Positions 17,083 through 25,783 of a stretch of DNA of 56,702 bases are shown piece by piece (within the stretch, counting starts at the first letter, position 1; every line of letters starts with the position of its first letter). The position numbers and the translations under genes were made by a program. The notes under the pieces are model-generated. The model was not told the DNA's origin, ran no database searches, and was given only the letters and a program-made list of their open reading frames with translations. The DNA lies in the NCBI RefSeq assembly GCF_001435525.1, contig NZ_AZDP01000033.1, positions 1 through 56,702 of the forward strand, given 5' to 3'. The DNA is from Levilactobacillus koreensis JCM 16448 (GTDB lineage Bacteria > Bacillota > Bacilli > Lactobacillales > Lactobacillaceae).

Positions 17083-19422
17083 TCAACGCCACCGAATTCG
17101 GCTCAGAATCCGATGACCTAAGACGTCCTGGACCACGACAAAGACCGGTACGACGCTCACCATCAGCGGTAGATACAGCAACGCTAATTTCCAATTTAAC
17201 AGGCTGACCAAAGAGAAAATGGGGCCAAAGAACAGGAAAATGATGGCAAACAAGCCAGCCATGATGGCCACTAACGCAATCTTAAAGCGGTTTAGCGGCC
17301 GCGCAACCATCAACAGCGCATTTAAACTGATCAGCCCAGTCATCAAGACACTTAACGTCGAAGTCGTCGCAAAGCTCAGGCTGAACTGCGTCCCAATCGC
17401 CATGATAACGAGAATATAGCTGACCACGCAGATGGCAGCTGGTGCGGCAATCTCCATGACCTGCTGCATGAAGCGACCCGTGATCCGGGCATAGTTGGGT
17501 TGCAGGGCTAGGAAGAACGTGGGAATTCCCACCATTAATGACGAGATGGGGGTCAGTTGAATGGGCTCGAACGGATAACTACGCGTCATGAAGATAAAAA
17601 TCAGCGTCAGGACAACTGAGTACATCGTCTTAATCAAGAATAAGGACGCGACCCGCTCGATGTTATTAATGACCCGGCGACCCTCATTAAGGACGTTAAT
17701 CATCGCATCAAAGTTCGAATCGACCAGCACGAAATCGGCCAGACTCTTGGTCGCCTCGCTCCCGGACGCCATGGCAATGCTGCAGTCGGCTTGGCGTAGG
17801 GCCAGCAGATCGTTGACCCCGTCCCCCGTCATCGCCACCGTGTGCCCAGCGCGTTGATAGGCTTTGATCAATTGTTCCTTCTGTTGTGGCGTAACTCGAC
17901 CAAACACGTTGTTCTCACTGACTAGGCGGTCGTAATCCGGCTCGACTCCCACCTGACTCATGTCGACCAATTGCTTGGCACCAGCGATTCCGGCGCGTTC
18001 AGCAATACTGGCGACCGTGACGGGATTATCACCGGAAATTACCTTCAGCGCAACATCTTGATTGGCAAAAAAGCCAAAGGTATCCTTGGCTCGTGGCCGC
18101 AACTCGTCGGTGATCAACAGCAGTCCGATTGCCCGCGGATTCATCGGCCGCGGCGTCATCAGCTCAGTGACTTCGGCCAGTAGGAGCACCCGGTACCCCT
18201 GTGCGGCCAGCACTTGGATTCGCTGTTTCACGTCGGTTGGTACTGTATCGAAGATAAACTCCGGCGCGCCCATGACGTACGCATGCTGGTCAAAGGCCGC
18301 CCCGCTCCATTTACGACCGGAAGAAAACGGTAAACTGGTATCAGCAACAACCGCTGGCGTGCCCAGTGCTGTCTGGACGGCCTGGGCCGTTTCGTTGTCA
18401 TCACCCGTTGCGGCCACCAATTTAGCCAGTATCGTGTTGAGTTGGCCGGTCGACTGTTGGGCTAATGGTTCGACGCGTTCTAATTGGAGGAGACCGTTAG
18501 TGATGGTCCCCGTCTTATCTAGGCACAGCACGTCAACTCTGGCAAGCGCTTCGATTGCGGGCAACTCCCGCACCAAAACGTGCCGCCGTCCCAAGGTAAA
18601 GGCCCCCGCCGCTAACGCCACAGACGTCAGTAGAACTAGCCCTTCTGGAATCATGCCGACCATTGACGCCACGGTCCCCAGAATCGCGCGGTTTTGACTC
18701 TGACCACGCATCATCGCCGAGATAAATAGCGCGGCACCTAAGGGAATAATGGCAAACGTGAGCACTTTAATAATTCGATTAATAATCGTCAGCAGTTGAC
18801 TAGCCGTCCGCCGTTTCTGCTTGGCCGAGTGCGCCAACTGTTTGACAAAACTCCCACTCCCGACCGCCGTTGTCTGCACAATGGCGCGACCACCAAGAAT
18901 GACGCTTCCGGAGACTAGCTCGTCACCGGTCTGCTTGATGATGGGCGTCGACTCCCCGGTAATCTGAGATTCATCGACTTCCATCCCTTGTGTGTCCCGA
19001 ATCAGGCCATCCACAGGCAGCTGATCACCCCGGCCAATTTCAAGCAGGTCATCCATGACAATAGCGTCTTGGTGGTGCGACTCGACCTGACCCTCACGGC
19101 GCACATTAATATTAGCTTCTGAGAGTAACGCCAGTCTGTCGACTTGACGTTTAGACCGGATCTCTTGGAAGATACCGATCCCCGTGTTGACCACGACCAC
19201 ACCCAAAAAGAGTAAGTTCTTATAGCTTCCGGTGAACAAGACCAGTCCACCTAGGAGTAGGTTGATTAAGTTAAACAGGGTTAATAAATTATCCCGAAAT
19301 ATTTGTTTAACACTTCGAGTCAGCGGCGGTAACGGGTCATTCTGTTGGCCCGCAGCGATTCGCTCTTTGACCTCAGCGGCCGTCAATCCGCTAGCAATCG
19401 GTGGTAAATAACGGTCTGCCAT
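17083..19422 (-). CDS. Cation-translocating P-type ATPase
   Basis: A 779-aa P-type ATPase with about ten membrane segments. Actuator loop motif ITGES near residue 158, phosphorylation motif DKTGT near 301 (CLDKTGTITNG), KWSGA-type nucleotide-domain residues near 387, and the hinge MTGDGVNDLLALRQAD near 560. There is no CPC metal motif and no N-terminal HMA domain, so it is not a P1B heavy-metal pump; it belongs to the broad E1-E2 group of Gram-positive cation ATPases related to the lactococcal YoaB annotation. Ion specificity (Ca, Mg, Mn or a polyamine-like substrate) is not resolvable. The ATG at 19422 follows AAGGAGG by 8 bases. Confidence 0.92.
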   Translation of the reverse strand: MADRYLPPIASGLTAAEVKERIAAGQQNDPLPPLTRSVKQIFRDNLLTLFNLINLLLGGLVLFTGSYKNLLFLGVVVVNTGIGIFQEIRSKRQVDRLALLSEANINVRREGQVESHHQDAIVMDDLLEIGRGDQLPVDGLIRDTQGMEVDESQITGESTPIIKQTGDELVSGSVILGGRAIVQTTAVGSGSFVKQLAHSAKQKRRTASQLLTIINRIIKVLTFAIIPLGAALFISAMMRGQSQNRAILGTVASMVGMIPEGLVLLTSVALAAGAFTLGRRHVLVRELPAIEALARVDVLCLDKTGTITNGLLQLERVEPLAQQSTGQLNTILAKLVAATGDDNETAQAVQTALGTPAVVADTSLPFSSGRKWSGAAFDQHAYVMGAPEFIFDTVPTDVKQRIQVLAAQGYRVLLLAEVTELMTPRPMNPRAIGLLLITDELRPRAKDTFGFFANQDVALKVISGDNPVTVASIAERAGIAGAKQLVDMSQVGVEPDYDRLVSENNVFGRVTPQQKEQLIKAYQRAGHTVAMTGDGVNDLLALRQADCSIAMASGSEATKSLADFVLVDSNFDAMINVLNEGRRVINNIERVASLFLIKTMYSVVLTLIFIFMTRSYPFEPIQLTPISSLMVGIPTFFLALQPNYARITGRFMQQVMEIAAPAAICVVSYILVIMAIGTQFSLSFATTSTLSVLMTGLISLNALLMVARPLNRFKIALVAIMAGLFAIIFLFFGPIFSLVSLLNWKLALLYLPLMVSVVPVFVVVQDVLGHRILSRIRWR

Positions 19423-19552
19423 CACACCAGCCTCCTTCACCGTTTCGTTACCCCCATTGTACTAGATATTTTGGTAGCGCTCCCTTAATCCGTTCAGATT
19501 TTCCCTATCCTTAACGAATCATCACTGATTTAACGGTTGCCACCGAAACAGC

Positions 19553-19690
19553 TATACTGAAATTAGGAAGATTGCAGAAACCAGCTCACGTACCGATTGC
19601 GTAGGCGCGCTGATTTCTACTATCTGCCAACCTGTAATCAGTTGAACCCGACTGATGAAATGGTCAAACTAATCCATGGGAGGAATCATT
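19553..19690 (+). promoter_or_regulatory. Promoter and leader of the 52-aa membrane protein
   Basis: TATACT at 19553-19558 is a good -10 with only a weak -35 (TTAACG). The 125-nt leader has an imperfect hairpin, AGAAACCAGC with GCTGATTTCT, around 19576-19620. Its role is unknown. Confidence 0.35.
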
Positions 19691-19849
19691 ATGAATCACA
19701 AATTACCAGCTGTTATTCTATTTATCCTCTACTCAATCCTGCTCGGGTGTATGTTAGCCCATCAAGATATGCTCGCCATGTGGCTCATGACGTTTGGTAT
19801 GTTGATTGAGGCTTCCATTAACCTCTACGACCAATTTAAGCGCCGGTAG
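19691..19849 (+). CDS. Small membrane protein, 52 aa
   Basis: A short gene with a strong ribosome site (GGGAGGA, 8 bases before ATG). The product is MNHKLPAVILFILYSILLG at the start, a first membrane helix, then a second hydrophobic stretch (MLAMWLMTFGMLIEASI) and a basic end, DQFKRR. Two helices in a hairpin, both ends inside, is the likely topology. I do not recognise the family. It lies 80 bp upstream of the aldo/keto reductase in the same direction and could share its transcript, although the reductase has its own strong ribosome site. Six Met in 52 residues is notable. Confidence 0.75.
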   Translation: MNHKLPAVILFILYSILLGCMLAHQDMLAMWLMTFGMLIEASINLYDQFKRR

Positions 19850-19861
19850 AAAGCGTTGTCA
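19847..19861. promoter_or_regulatory. Near-cre sequence upstream of the aldo/keto reductase
   Basis: TAGAAAGCGTTGTCA differs from WTGNAANCGNWNNCW at one position (A for T at position 2). It overlaps the stop of the small gene and precedes the reductase by about 70 bases. Confidence 0.35.
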
Positions 19862-19929
19862 TTTTAACCGATTTAGCCTAAACTAGACTTATTATGCTGA
19901 CGACATTTGCCGTCAAGGAGGAACACACG

Positions 19930-20778
19930 ATGACACCCACCAAGATTACGGATACGATTGAACTCGCCGACGGCAACCGCATGCCCGTCATGGGTTTCGG
20001 CACCTATTTAATCGGTGACCAAGAAACGATGACCACCACCATTAACGCCGCTTGGAACGCCGGCTACCGGATGTTCGACACGGCCATGATGTACCGCAAC
20101 GAGGATATTCTCGGACCAACAATTCACCAACTCGGCTTACCACGCGAGGGTCTCTTTTTGACCAGCAAAGTGGCTGAAGTTGTCCAGGGTTATGACCGAA
20201 CAATGAAGGCCGTCGAGGGGTCATTGAAACGACTTCAGACAGATTATCTGGACCTCCTATTGGTTCATTGGCCAGTTCACGAATACTTTTTCGACACCTG
20301 GCGGGCTATGGAGCAGCTGAAAGCAGATGGCAAGGTCAAATCAATTGGTGTATCCAATTACACCATGGCTCACTTGGAGTTACTTGCCACGCAGGCTAAG
20401 GAGATGCCGGTTGTTAACCAAGTCGAATATCATCCCTACTTGAATCAACAAGCGCTACTCGACTTCGACCGTGACCAAAAAATCGTCACGGAAGCCTGGA
20501 GTCCCTTGGGCCGACGTGTCGTTTTAGACAACCCAATGCTGGCTAAAATTGCCAAGCACCAAGGTAAGACGGTCGCCCAGGTTATTTTACGTTGGGAACT
20601 TCAACACGGCCTGTTGCCGATTCCCAAGTCGACTCACGTGGAACGGATTCAGGAGAACGCTGACATCTTTGACTTCTCCTTGGCCGAAGACGAGATGACC
20701 ATGATCGACCTGCTGAATAAGAACGAGCGGACTGGGAATGAGCCAGAAATCGTTTATGAGACTGGGAAACAGTACTAA
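19930..20778 (+). CDS. Aldo/keto reductase
   Basis: A 282-aa NADPH-dependent aldo/keto reductase of the 2,5-diketo-D-gluconate reductase type. The catalytic tetrad is visible: Asp in MFDTAMMYRNE (with the Tyr one turn later), Lys in LFLTSKVAE and His in LLLVHWPVHEY; SIGVSNYTMAHL and the C-terminal cofactor loop LPIPKSTHVERIQENA follow. Note the typical DTA-YxNE reads DTAMMYRNE. It reduces aldehydes or ketones in the cytoplasm; the natural substrate cannot be told. ATG 19930 lies 7 bases after AAGGAGG. A near-cre element precedes it and a strong terminator follows. Confidence 0.94.
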   Translation: MTPTKITDTIELADGNRMPVMGFGTYLIGDQETMTTTINAAWNAGYRMFDTAMMYRNEDILGPTIHQLGLPREGLFLTSKVAEVVQGYDRTMKAVEGSLKRLQTDYLDLLLVHWPVHEYFFDTWRAMEQLKADGKVKSIGVSNYTMAHLELLATQAKEMPVVNQVEYHPYLNQQALLDFDRDQKIVTEAWSPLGRRVVLDNPMLAKIAKHQGKTVAQVILRWELQHGLLPIPKSTHVERIQENADIFDFSLAEDEMTMIDLLNKNERTGNEPEIVYETGKQY

Positions 20779-20782
20779 TTAT

Positions 20783-20827
20783 AAAAAGCCATGTGGACAT
20801 CTCAAATCGGATGCTCACATGGCTTTT
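20783..20827. terminator. Terminator between aldo/keto reductase and antitoxin-like gene
   Basis: AAAAGCCATGTG and CACATGGCTTTT form a perfect 12-bp stem; T-runs exist on both strands, so it serves both converging genes. Confidence 0.93.
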
Positions 20828-20841
20828 CGTGTTTACCGAAT

Positions 20842-21015
20842 TTAAAGATTACCGATAATTCTATCGAAGCCTAAGCCATCATTGACTATCTTGGCAACCT
20901 TCATAAAATCAACGGCGTTAGCTTCTTTCATAACCATATAGTCCGTCCCCTCTTTTACATCAAGTTTAGCTGGAATGCTTAATACTAAAGCATTTCCTTG
21001 TTTTCTAGCCTTCAT
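20842..21015 (-). CDS. Orphan MazE/PemI-like antitoxin (AbrB fold)
   Basis: A 57-aa protein. Its first 30 residues, MKARKQGNALVLSIPAKLDV followed by KEGTDYMVMK, have the swapped-hairpin AbrB/MazE DNA-binding pattern (basic start, GN-LVLSIP, then a Gly turn). The C-terminal tail (DFMKVAKIVNDGLGFDRII) is where antitoxins of this type bind the toxin. The ribosome site AGGGAGGG is strong. No toxin gene of MazF/PemK type is adjacent: an aldo/keto reductase lies downstream on the other strand and Hsp20 lies behind. It may be a solitary regulator, a remnant of a toxin-antitoxin pair, or partner to a toxin elsewhere. Confidence 0.72.
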   Translation of the reverse strand: MKARKQGNALVLSIPAKLDVKEGTDYMVMKEANAVDFMKVAKIVNDGLGFDRIIGNL

Positions 21016-21107
21016 ATTAAGTCCCTCCCTAATAAGTAATTACATAGTAATACCTAAAATGATAAAAACCATTACAAGCTCTCAACACCAAAAGCAAATA
21101 CAGAAAC

Positions 21108-21230
21108 GAGTGTGGGCCAGAAAACGTTTAGTTAACGTCCTTAATCCCGGTTCTGGATTGGTTGTCTGTCAACGTTAAGCGGAGGTGACTGCCTGTTGAC
21201 GCCCGTTTCGACCACATACGTTTAGAACGC
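21108..21230. repeat. Degenerate intergenic repeat starting GAGTGTGG
   Basis: GAGTGTGGGCCAGAAAACG, then TTAGTTAACGTCCTTAAT, aligns with GAGTGTGGCTAGAGGCGC, then TTAGTTAGCGTCCTTGGC, at 45190. The parts after that diverge. No ORF. Confidence 0.55.
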
Positions 21231-21267
21231 AAAACGGGTCTGGGACTTTTGTCCCAAACCCGTTTCA
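21231..21267 (-). terminator. Terminator of hsp20
   Basis: AAACGGGTCTGGGAC and GTCCCAAACCCGTTT form a 15-bp stem with one mismatch and a TTTT loop, ending in an A/T tract, 14 bases after the Hsp20 stop. Confidence 0.88.
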
Positions 21268-21280
21268 TTACCTATTAAGG

Positions 21281-21706
21281 TTAGTCAATGCTGATTTCAT
21301 GGTTATCGTCAACTTTGGTTTGCTTTGGCAAGGTCAGCGTCAAGATGCCGGCATCATACTTTGCCTGAACGTTCTTCAAGTCAATGTCTGGGAGATAGAA
21401 GGAACGCGCAACATTTTGGCTGCTCCGCTCTTGACGGAGAACCCGGCCATCGTCGTCCTTAGCAGATTGGTTGACCTCAGTCTTACCAGAAATACGTAAC
21501 GTGTCATCCCGGTAGTCGACATGAATATCGTCCTTCTTAAAGCCTGGCAATTCAGCCGTGACCACGTAGTCTTTGTCGTGTTCGACCACATCCGTCTTCA
21601 TACTGCTATCACCACTAAACATATCGTGACCCAAGTTACCCACTTCATTGAAGAAATTCATTGGATCAAATAAATCAAAGTTCCGGTTCATAACATCATT
21701 AGCCAT
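21281..21706 (-). CDS. Small heat-shock protein Hsp20/alpha-crystallin
   Basis: A 141-aa Hsp20 family chaperone. The N-terminal arm (1-35) is followed by an alpha-crystallin domain from about residue 36 (KTDVVEHDKDYVVTAELPGF) to 130, with AELPGFKKDDIHV, the dimer loop region VLRQERSSQNVARSFYLP and the conserved GILTLTLPK; the short C-terminal tail follows. It holds denatured proteins as an ATP-independent oligomer. The proximal promoter (TTGCAT-17-TATTAT, 21770-21742) is preceded by a perfect CIRCE, and a CtsR-like box lies further upstream, implying HrcA plus CtsR control. The start is at 21706 with GGGG about 12 bases upstream. Confidence 0.96.
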   Translation of the reverse strand: MANDVMNRNFDLFDPMNFFNEVGNLGHDMFSGDSSMKTDVVEHDKDYVVTAELPGFKKDDIHVDYRDDTLRISGKTEVNQSAKDDDGRVLRQERSSQNVARSFYLPDIDLKNVQAKYDAGILTLTLPKQTKVDDNHEISID

Positions 21707-21741
21707 AATTCATAACCCCTTTCTGCTTGATTACATTATCT

Positions 21742-21801
21742 ATAATAGTCAGTATTGGTCAGCAATGCAAGTAATTAGCACTCACTCGACCAGAGTGCTA
21801 A
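21742..21801 (-). promoter_or_regulatory. hsp20 proximal promoter with CIRCE element
   Basis: TTAGCACTC-N9-GAGTGCTAA at 21775-21801 is a perfect CIRCE, the HrcA operator. On the minus strand the -35 TTGCAT (21770-21765) and -10 TATTAT (21747-21742), 17 bp apart, follow it directly. Confidence 0.93.
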
Positions 21802-21804
21802 TTC

Positions 21805-21842
21805 GTAAATATAAACGCTGTCAAAACAGCTTTTATATTTAC
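21805..21842. repeat. Long inverted repeat upstream of hsp20
   Basis: GTAAATATAAACGCTGT and ACAGCTTTTATATTTAC pair over 15 of 17 positions around CAAA. There is no T-run, so it is not a classical terminator. It would sit in the leader of any transcript from the distal promoter. Confidence 0.8.
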
Positions 21843-21887
21843 AGGTGTCTAATCTACATCAAATAAAGATCATACCTTTACATTAAA

Positions 21888-21909
21888 GGTCAAATAAAAT
21901 CAAATTATA
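21888..21909 (-). promoter_or_regulatory. Near-match CtsR box at a distal hsp20 promoter
   Basis: GGTCAAATAAAATCAAA (21888-21904) matches the CtsR heptad repeat RGTCAAA-NAN-RGTCAAA except one base in the second heptad. On the minus strand TATAAT (21909-21904) precedes it immediately, so bound CtsR would cover the start point. The -35 is weak. Confidence 0.6.
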
Positions 21910-21999
21910 TCAACCGTGTAAAGGTTACGTTCAGTCTTTGTAAAGATGAACATCCGTTCGAACTTCTATGGTAAACTTCTCCTTGTCATCACCTAACCA

Positions 22000-22037
22000 A
22001 AAAAATGGCCACTGCAGAATATCTCCACAGTGACCAA
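22000..22037 (-). terminator. Terminator of the polysaccharide locus
   Basis: Minus-strand arms TGGTCACTG and CAGTGGCCA with an inner GAGATATTC pairing, followed by seven T. It overlaps no coding sequence and ends the four-gene operon. Confidence 0.88.
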
Positions 22038-22045
22038 AATTACGG

Positions 22046-23884
22046 TTAATGTTTACGTTCCAAACCGTCCTGTTCCACCTTATACAGCCCGGTGCGGACG
22101 TGCTGATGAAAGACCTTCCGTACCATGACCGTAAAGGTATGATGGTACTCAGGAATCACGACGTACTGATAACGGAGAACATTTTTCTTGAAGTCTGACT
22201 TCGACTCCATGAAGTTCTCCTGACCGACCGCTTTATCCGTGAAGTAATAGTAATTAGCCAAATAACCCGCATAATAACTATCCACATCTCCCGGGTGCGG
22301 ATCAACAATCAGAATTTTCGTATGACTCAGCTTCGTCCACGGCTTCGAGGTCTTATCTAGCTGAATTGGCAGCGTCCCTCGATTATAAATATTGGTATAC
22401 TTCGTCCCATTGATTTCCGAATACATCATGATGATTGCAAAGAAGATCATCAGGAAGGTCCCCAATTGATAAGCGTTCTTCGTCACAATTGACTTAAATG
22501 CCCGCAAATCACGTTTGCTGAAATCTTGCTCGTAGAAGGTTCGGTCTAACGCGCGCACAAGGACCATTGCCCCAATAAAGAGGTTCAGAATTACCGTACT
22601 ACTCATATACCGTTCGAAGCCATCCAACATGATTGCTTCCGCATATGGCATAGACAGAATGTACATTCCGAACAAGCTCCCGTAGTAGAGGATAAAGACA
22701 AAGTCCAGAAGAATCATCATCCCCAGCAACTGATTACGCTGGTGATTGCGGTGGCGAATAATAAACCAAGCAACGAACAAAATAACATTAATTAAGATGA
22801 TTCCTTGCGTCGATAGTGAGTTAAGACTCAGGATTTGATGCAAAAATTTCTCGCCGATCTTAACAATGTGTCCGGTTCCTTCGCCTGACAGCTGATGAGA
22901 ATAGGCCTGTGCACTGATTTCGTGCTTAGACTCCGTAAAGGTCGTTTTGACGTGCCATTCCCACCAAAGAAACGGTGCCAGCGCCGCCGCTAGGGTCACC
23001 ATAAAGCGAGCAGGGACACTAAAAAGCTTCCAGTACCAGTGCCCTTGAGCATTCGTAATCAACTCATATAAGAAGTAAACCGCTAGAACTGCCACGAAAA
23101 ATGCCGCCGAATTTTTTACTAGTAAGAGGCTCGCACTGAAGATAGCCACGTGCGCGCTCAGATGCCACGGCTGCTTTCGATAGACATAGATACCGACTAA
23201 CCCGGCCACCGTAATAATTGGCAGTACGTAGTCAACCAGTAAATTATTCAGACGAATATTAATGTTAAAGACGTAAGAAACCGCGATAGTCAAGCACAGG
23301 ATAAATGACGTCAACCCCCGGGTGCGGTCCCGCAAGATGTTGAAGACGGCATAGGAGGCCGCCCAAATCAAGCCAAACTGAGCAACCAACATGGCCCCTT
23401 CACTGTATCCCGTCCAAGTCACCATCTGCGTGAGCCACAGCGCCATTGCCGGTGGATACGATGTAAATGAAATAATCGCGTCGTGCGCACCGGGTAATCG
23501 TCCCGTAAACGTTAGAAACTTGACAATAACTGCCCAATGGGAAAAGTTATCGTAATGCACTAACGGGCTATGATATAGCTCATACGCCATGACTAACCCC
23601 AGACTAACCATCCAGAAGTCAAAGCTATGAACCCCTTCAAACTTTAAAGCACCCTTACCATAGTGGCCCAGTATCAGTCGAATGACTAATAGTAACACAC
23701 CAAACAGAGTTACCAATCGGAGCCCTAAACGCAGTAGTCCCAGCATCGCAAAAACATAATCCAAAAGGATCTGCACTAAGATACTCGTAATCCATGCCAG
23801 ATAGGGACTGACCCCTAATCGACGAATACTGCCGTTGTACCCCATCAACGATAAAATAATTAGTAGCAAACCTAACCAGGACAA
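22046..23884 (-). CDS. Polytopic membrane protein of polysaccharide locus, paralogue 2
   Basis: A 612-aa protein with about 12-13 hydrophobic segments. It is clearly related along its whole length to the adjacent 23918-25756 product, with shared motifs HSPLVHYDNFSHWAV, FTSYPPA, RLNNLLVDYVLPI, HVKTTF, GSLFGMYILSMPYAEA and LDGFERYM, and a soluble C-terminal part with VDPHPGDVDSYYAGYLANYY. The acidic YDN motif after an early helix and the helix count resemble GT-C glycosyltransferases or polymerases, but I do not recognise a named family. The TTG start follows AGGAGAGAGG. It is the last gene of the operon, 33 bases after its paralogue. Confidence 0.85.
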   Translation of the reverse strand: MSWLGLLLIILSLMGYNGSIRRLGVSPYLAWITSILVQILLDYVFAMLGLLRLGLRLVTLFGVLLLVIRLILGHYGKGALKFEGVHSFDFWMVSLGLVMAYELYHSPLVHYDNFSHWAVIVKFLTFTGRLPGAHDAIISFTSYPPAMALWLTQMVTWTGYSEGAMLVAQFGLIWAASYAVFNILRDRTRGLTSFILCLTIAVSYVFNINIRLNNLLVDYVLPIITVAGLVGIYVYRKQPWHLSAHVAIFSASLLLVKNSAAFFVAVLAVYFLYELITNAQGHWYWKLFSVPARFMVTLAAALAPFLWWEWHVKTTFTESKHEISAQAYSHQLSGEGTGHIVKIGEKFLHQILSLNSLSTQGIILINVILFVAWFIIRHRNHQRNQLLGMMILLDFVFILYYGSLFGMYILSMPYAEAIMLDGFERYMSSTVILNLFIGAMVLVRALDRTFYEQDFSKRDLRAFKSIVTKNAYQLGTFLMIFFAIIMMYSEINGTKYTNIYNRGTLPIQLDKTSKPWTKLSHTKILIVDPHPGDVDSYYAGYLANYYYFTDKAVGQENFMESKSDFKKNVLRYQYVVIPEYHHTFTVMVRKVFHQHVRTGLYKVEQDGLERKH

Positions 23885-23917
23885 GCTGACACCTCTCTCC
23901 TAGCCCCTGCACCCCTA

Positions 23918-25756
23918 CTAGTGCATTCGCTGCAAATAATGCTTATGAACCTTGAACAGCCCGGTCTTGATCTTTTGGTGATAAACCCGTTTTGTCAGTT
24001 TCGTAAACGTCCGGTGATATTCCGGAATGACCACGTACTGATAGCTTTGCACAGTCTGTTTAAAGACGGCTGGCGTGACCATAAAGTTTTCTTGACCCAC
24101 TGCCTTGTCCGTGAAATAGTAATACCGAGCCGCATATCCCGCATAATAATCAGCAACATCGTCAGCATGCGGATCGACAACCAAGATTTTCTTATGATTT
24201 AAGTGTGTCCAAGGCTTCGAGTCCCGCTGCAATTGCAAGGGCAACGTATTATGGTTCATTTCATTTGTAAACTTAGTCCCCGTAATTTCCGAATACATCA
24301 TGGTAATCGCAAAGAAGCCGACAATCAACGTCCCAATTTGATAGGCGTTTTTCGTTACGATCGACGCAAACGACCGTGAGTCTCGCTTTTGAAAATTTTG
24401 CTCATACATGGCACCGTCCATGGCTCTTACTAGGAACATCGCGCCAATATAGAGGTTCAGGATCACCGTACTTCCCATGTAGCGTTCAAATCCATCCAAT
24501 AAGATAGCCTCAGCATACGGCATGGACAGAATGTACATTCCAAACAGACTGCCATAATACAGCAAAAAAATAACGTCGAGCATCGCAGCAACCCACAATA
24601 AGTGATTTTTCTGCTGACTGCCAAATCGAATCATGACCCAAGCACCAATCAAAATAACATTAATCAATAAAATTCCCTGTGTCGATAGCGACCCCAGACT
24701 CAGAATCTGACTAAGAAATTTATGAAGGATCTTCATGATTGTCTTGGCACTCTCACCCGATAACTGGTTCGCATAGGCTTGCGAACTAATCTCATGCTTG
24801 GAAACGGTAAAGGTCGTCTTCACGTGCCAATTCCATATCAGAAATGGAATCGCCGCTAGTCCCAACGTCAGCACCGCTTGAACCGGTATCCGTAAGGTTG
24901 CGACGTACCAGTGTTCACGGTTATTTTGAACCAAGGTCACTAAGAAGTAGATACCGATCACGACCACAAAGAATGTCGCCGAGTTCTTGACCAGTAGCAG
25001 CACGGCAACAAAGAGCGCCACATGTCCACTCAGTACCCACGGATGCTTGCGATAAGCCCAGATACCGGCTATCGCGGCAACTGCCAGAATCGGTAACACA
25101 TAATCTACCAGCAAATTGTTCAGACGAATCGCGATATTAAAGACAAATGATATCGCAATCGTCAAACACAGCAACATCCCAGTGAGTGCCCGCGTCCGGT
25201 CCCGCAACACGGCAAAGACCGAATATGCCGCCGCCCAGATCAACGCGAACTGGGCAAGTAACATCGCCCCTTCACTGAACCCCGTCCAGTGCAAAACCTG
25301 TGTGATATACAGGGCGGTGGCTGGTGGATAGGAGGTAAAGGAAATCAGTTTATCCGCAGCACCTGGGAGTCGACCGCTGAAGAACATGAATTTGACCATA
25401 ACGGCCCAGTGAGAAAAATTGTCGTAATGAACTAAGGGACTGTGGTAAAGTACCTGGCCCATGGCCAACCCTAAAGCAATCATCCAGAAATCAAACAAGT
25501 GAATCCCTTCGAATTGTAGTTGGGCTTTACGCCAAAAGCTCAAAATAGTCCATAACCCAAACAACGCAATCCCGACATAGGTAACCCACTGAATCCCTGT
25601 GTCCAAGCCGCCGACCATGGCGCAACCGTAAAGCACCAGAATCTGAAACAGCATGGCTGTGATCCAGGAAAGGTAGGGACTAACCCCTAATCGGCGAAAG
25701 GTTCCCCCATAACCGATTAATCCCAACACATATAGTCCTAATCCCAACCACGACAC
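23918..25756 (-). CDS. Polytopic membrane protein of polysaccharide locus, paralogue 1
   Basis: A 612-aa membrane protein, the same length as its downstream paralogue and similar throughout (my visual estimate is around 60% identity). Conserved outward-facing segments include HSPLVHYDNFSHWAVMVKF, RLPGAADKLISFTSYPPA and the C-terminal VDPHADDVADYYAGYAARYY. It probably works with the BcsA-like synthase 27 bases upstream, for example as a GT-C transferase, polymerase or modifying enzyme acting on lipid-linked sugars outside. The start is GTG (MSWLGLGLYV) with a weak GAGAGTGGG site. Tandem duplication with full length kept suggests the two copies have different specificities or form a heterodimer. 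Confidence 0.85.
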   Translation of the reverse strand: MSWLGLGLYVLGLIGYGGTFRRLGVSPYLSWITAMLFQILVLYGCAMVGGLDTGIQWVTYVGIALFGLWTILSFWRKAQLQFEGIHLFDFWMIALGLAMGQVLYHSPLVHYDNFSHWAVMVKFMFFSGRLPGAADKLISFTSYPPATALYITQVLHWTGFSEGAMLLAQFALIWAAAYSVFAVLRDRTRALTGMLLCLTIAISFVFNIAIRLNNLLVDYVLPILAVAAIAGIWAYRKHPWVLSGHVALFVAVLLLVKNSATFFVVVIGIYFLVTLVQNNREHWYVATLRIPVQAVLTLGLAAIPFLIWNWHVKTTFTVSKHEISSQAYANQLSGESAKTIMKILHKFLSQILSLGSLSTQGILLINVILIGAWVMIRFGSQQKNHLLWVAAMLDVIFLLYYGSLFGMYILSMPYAEAILLDGFERYMGSTVILNLYIGAMFLVRAMDGAMYEQNFQKRDSRSFASIVTKNAYQIGTLIVGFFAITMMYSEITGTKFTNEMNHNTLPLQLQRDSKPWTHLNHKKILVVDPHADDVADYYAGYAARYYYFTDKAVGQENFMVTPAVFKQTVQSYQYVVIPEYHRTFTKLTKRVYHQKIKTGLFKVHKHYLQRMH

Positions 25757-25783
25757 GGTTGGCCACCCACTCTCTTCTCGAAT

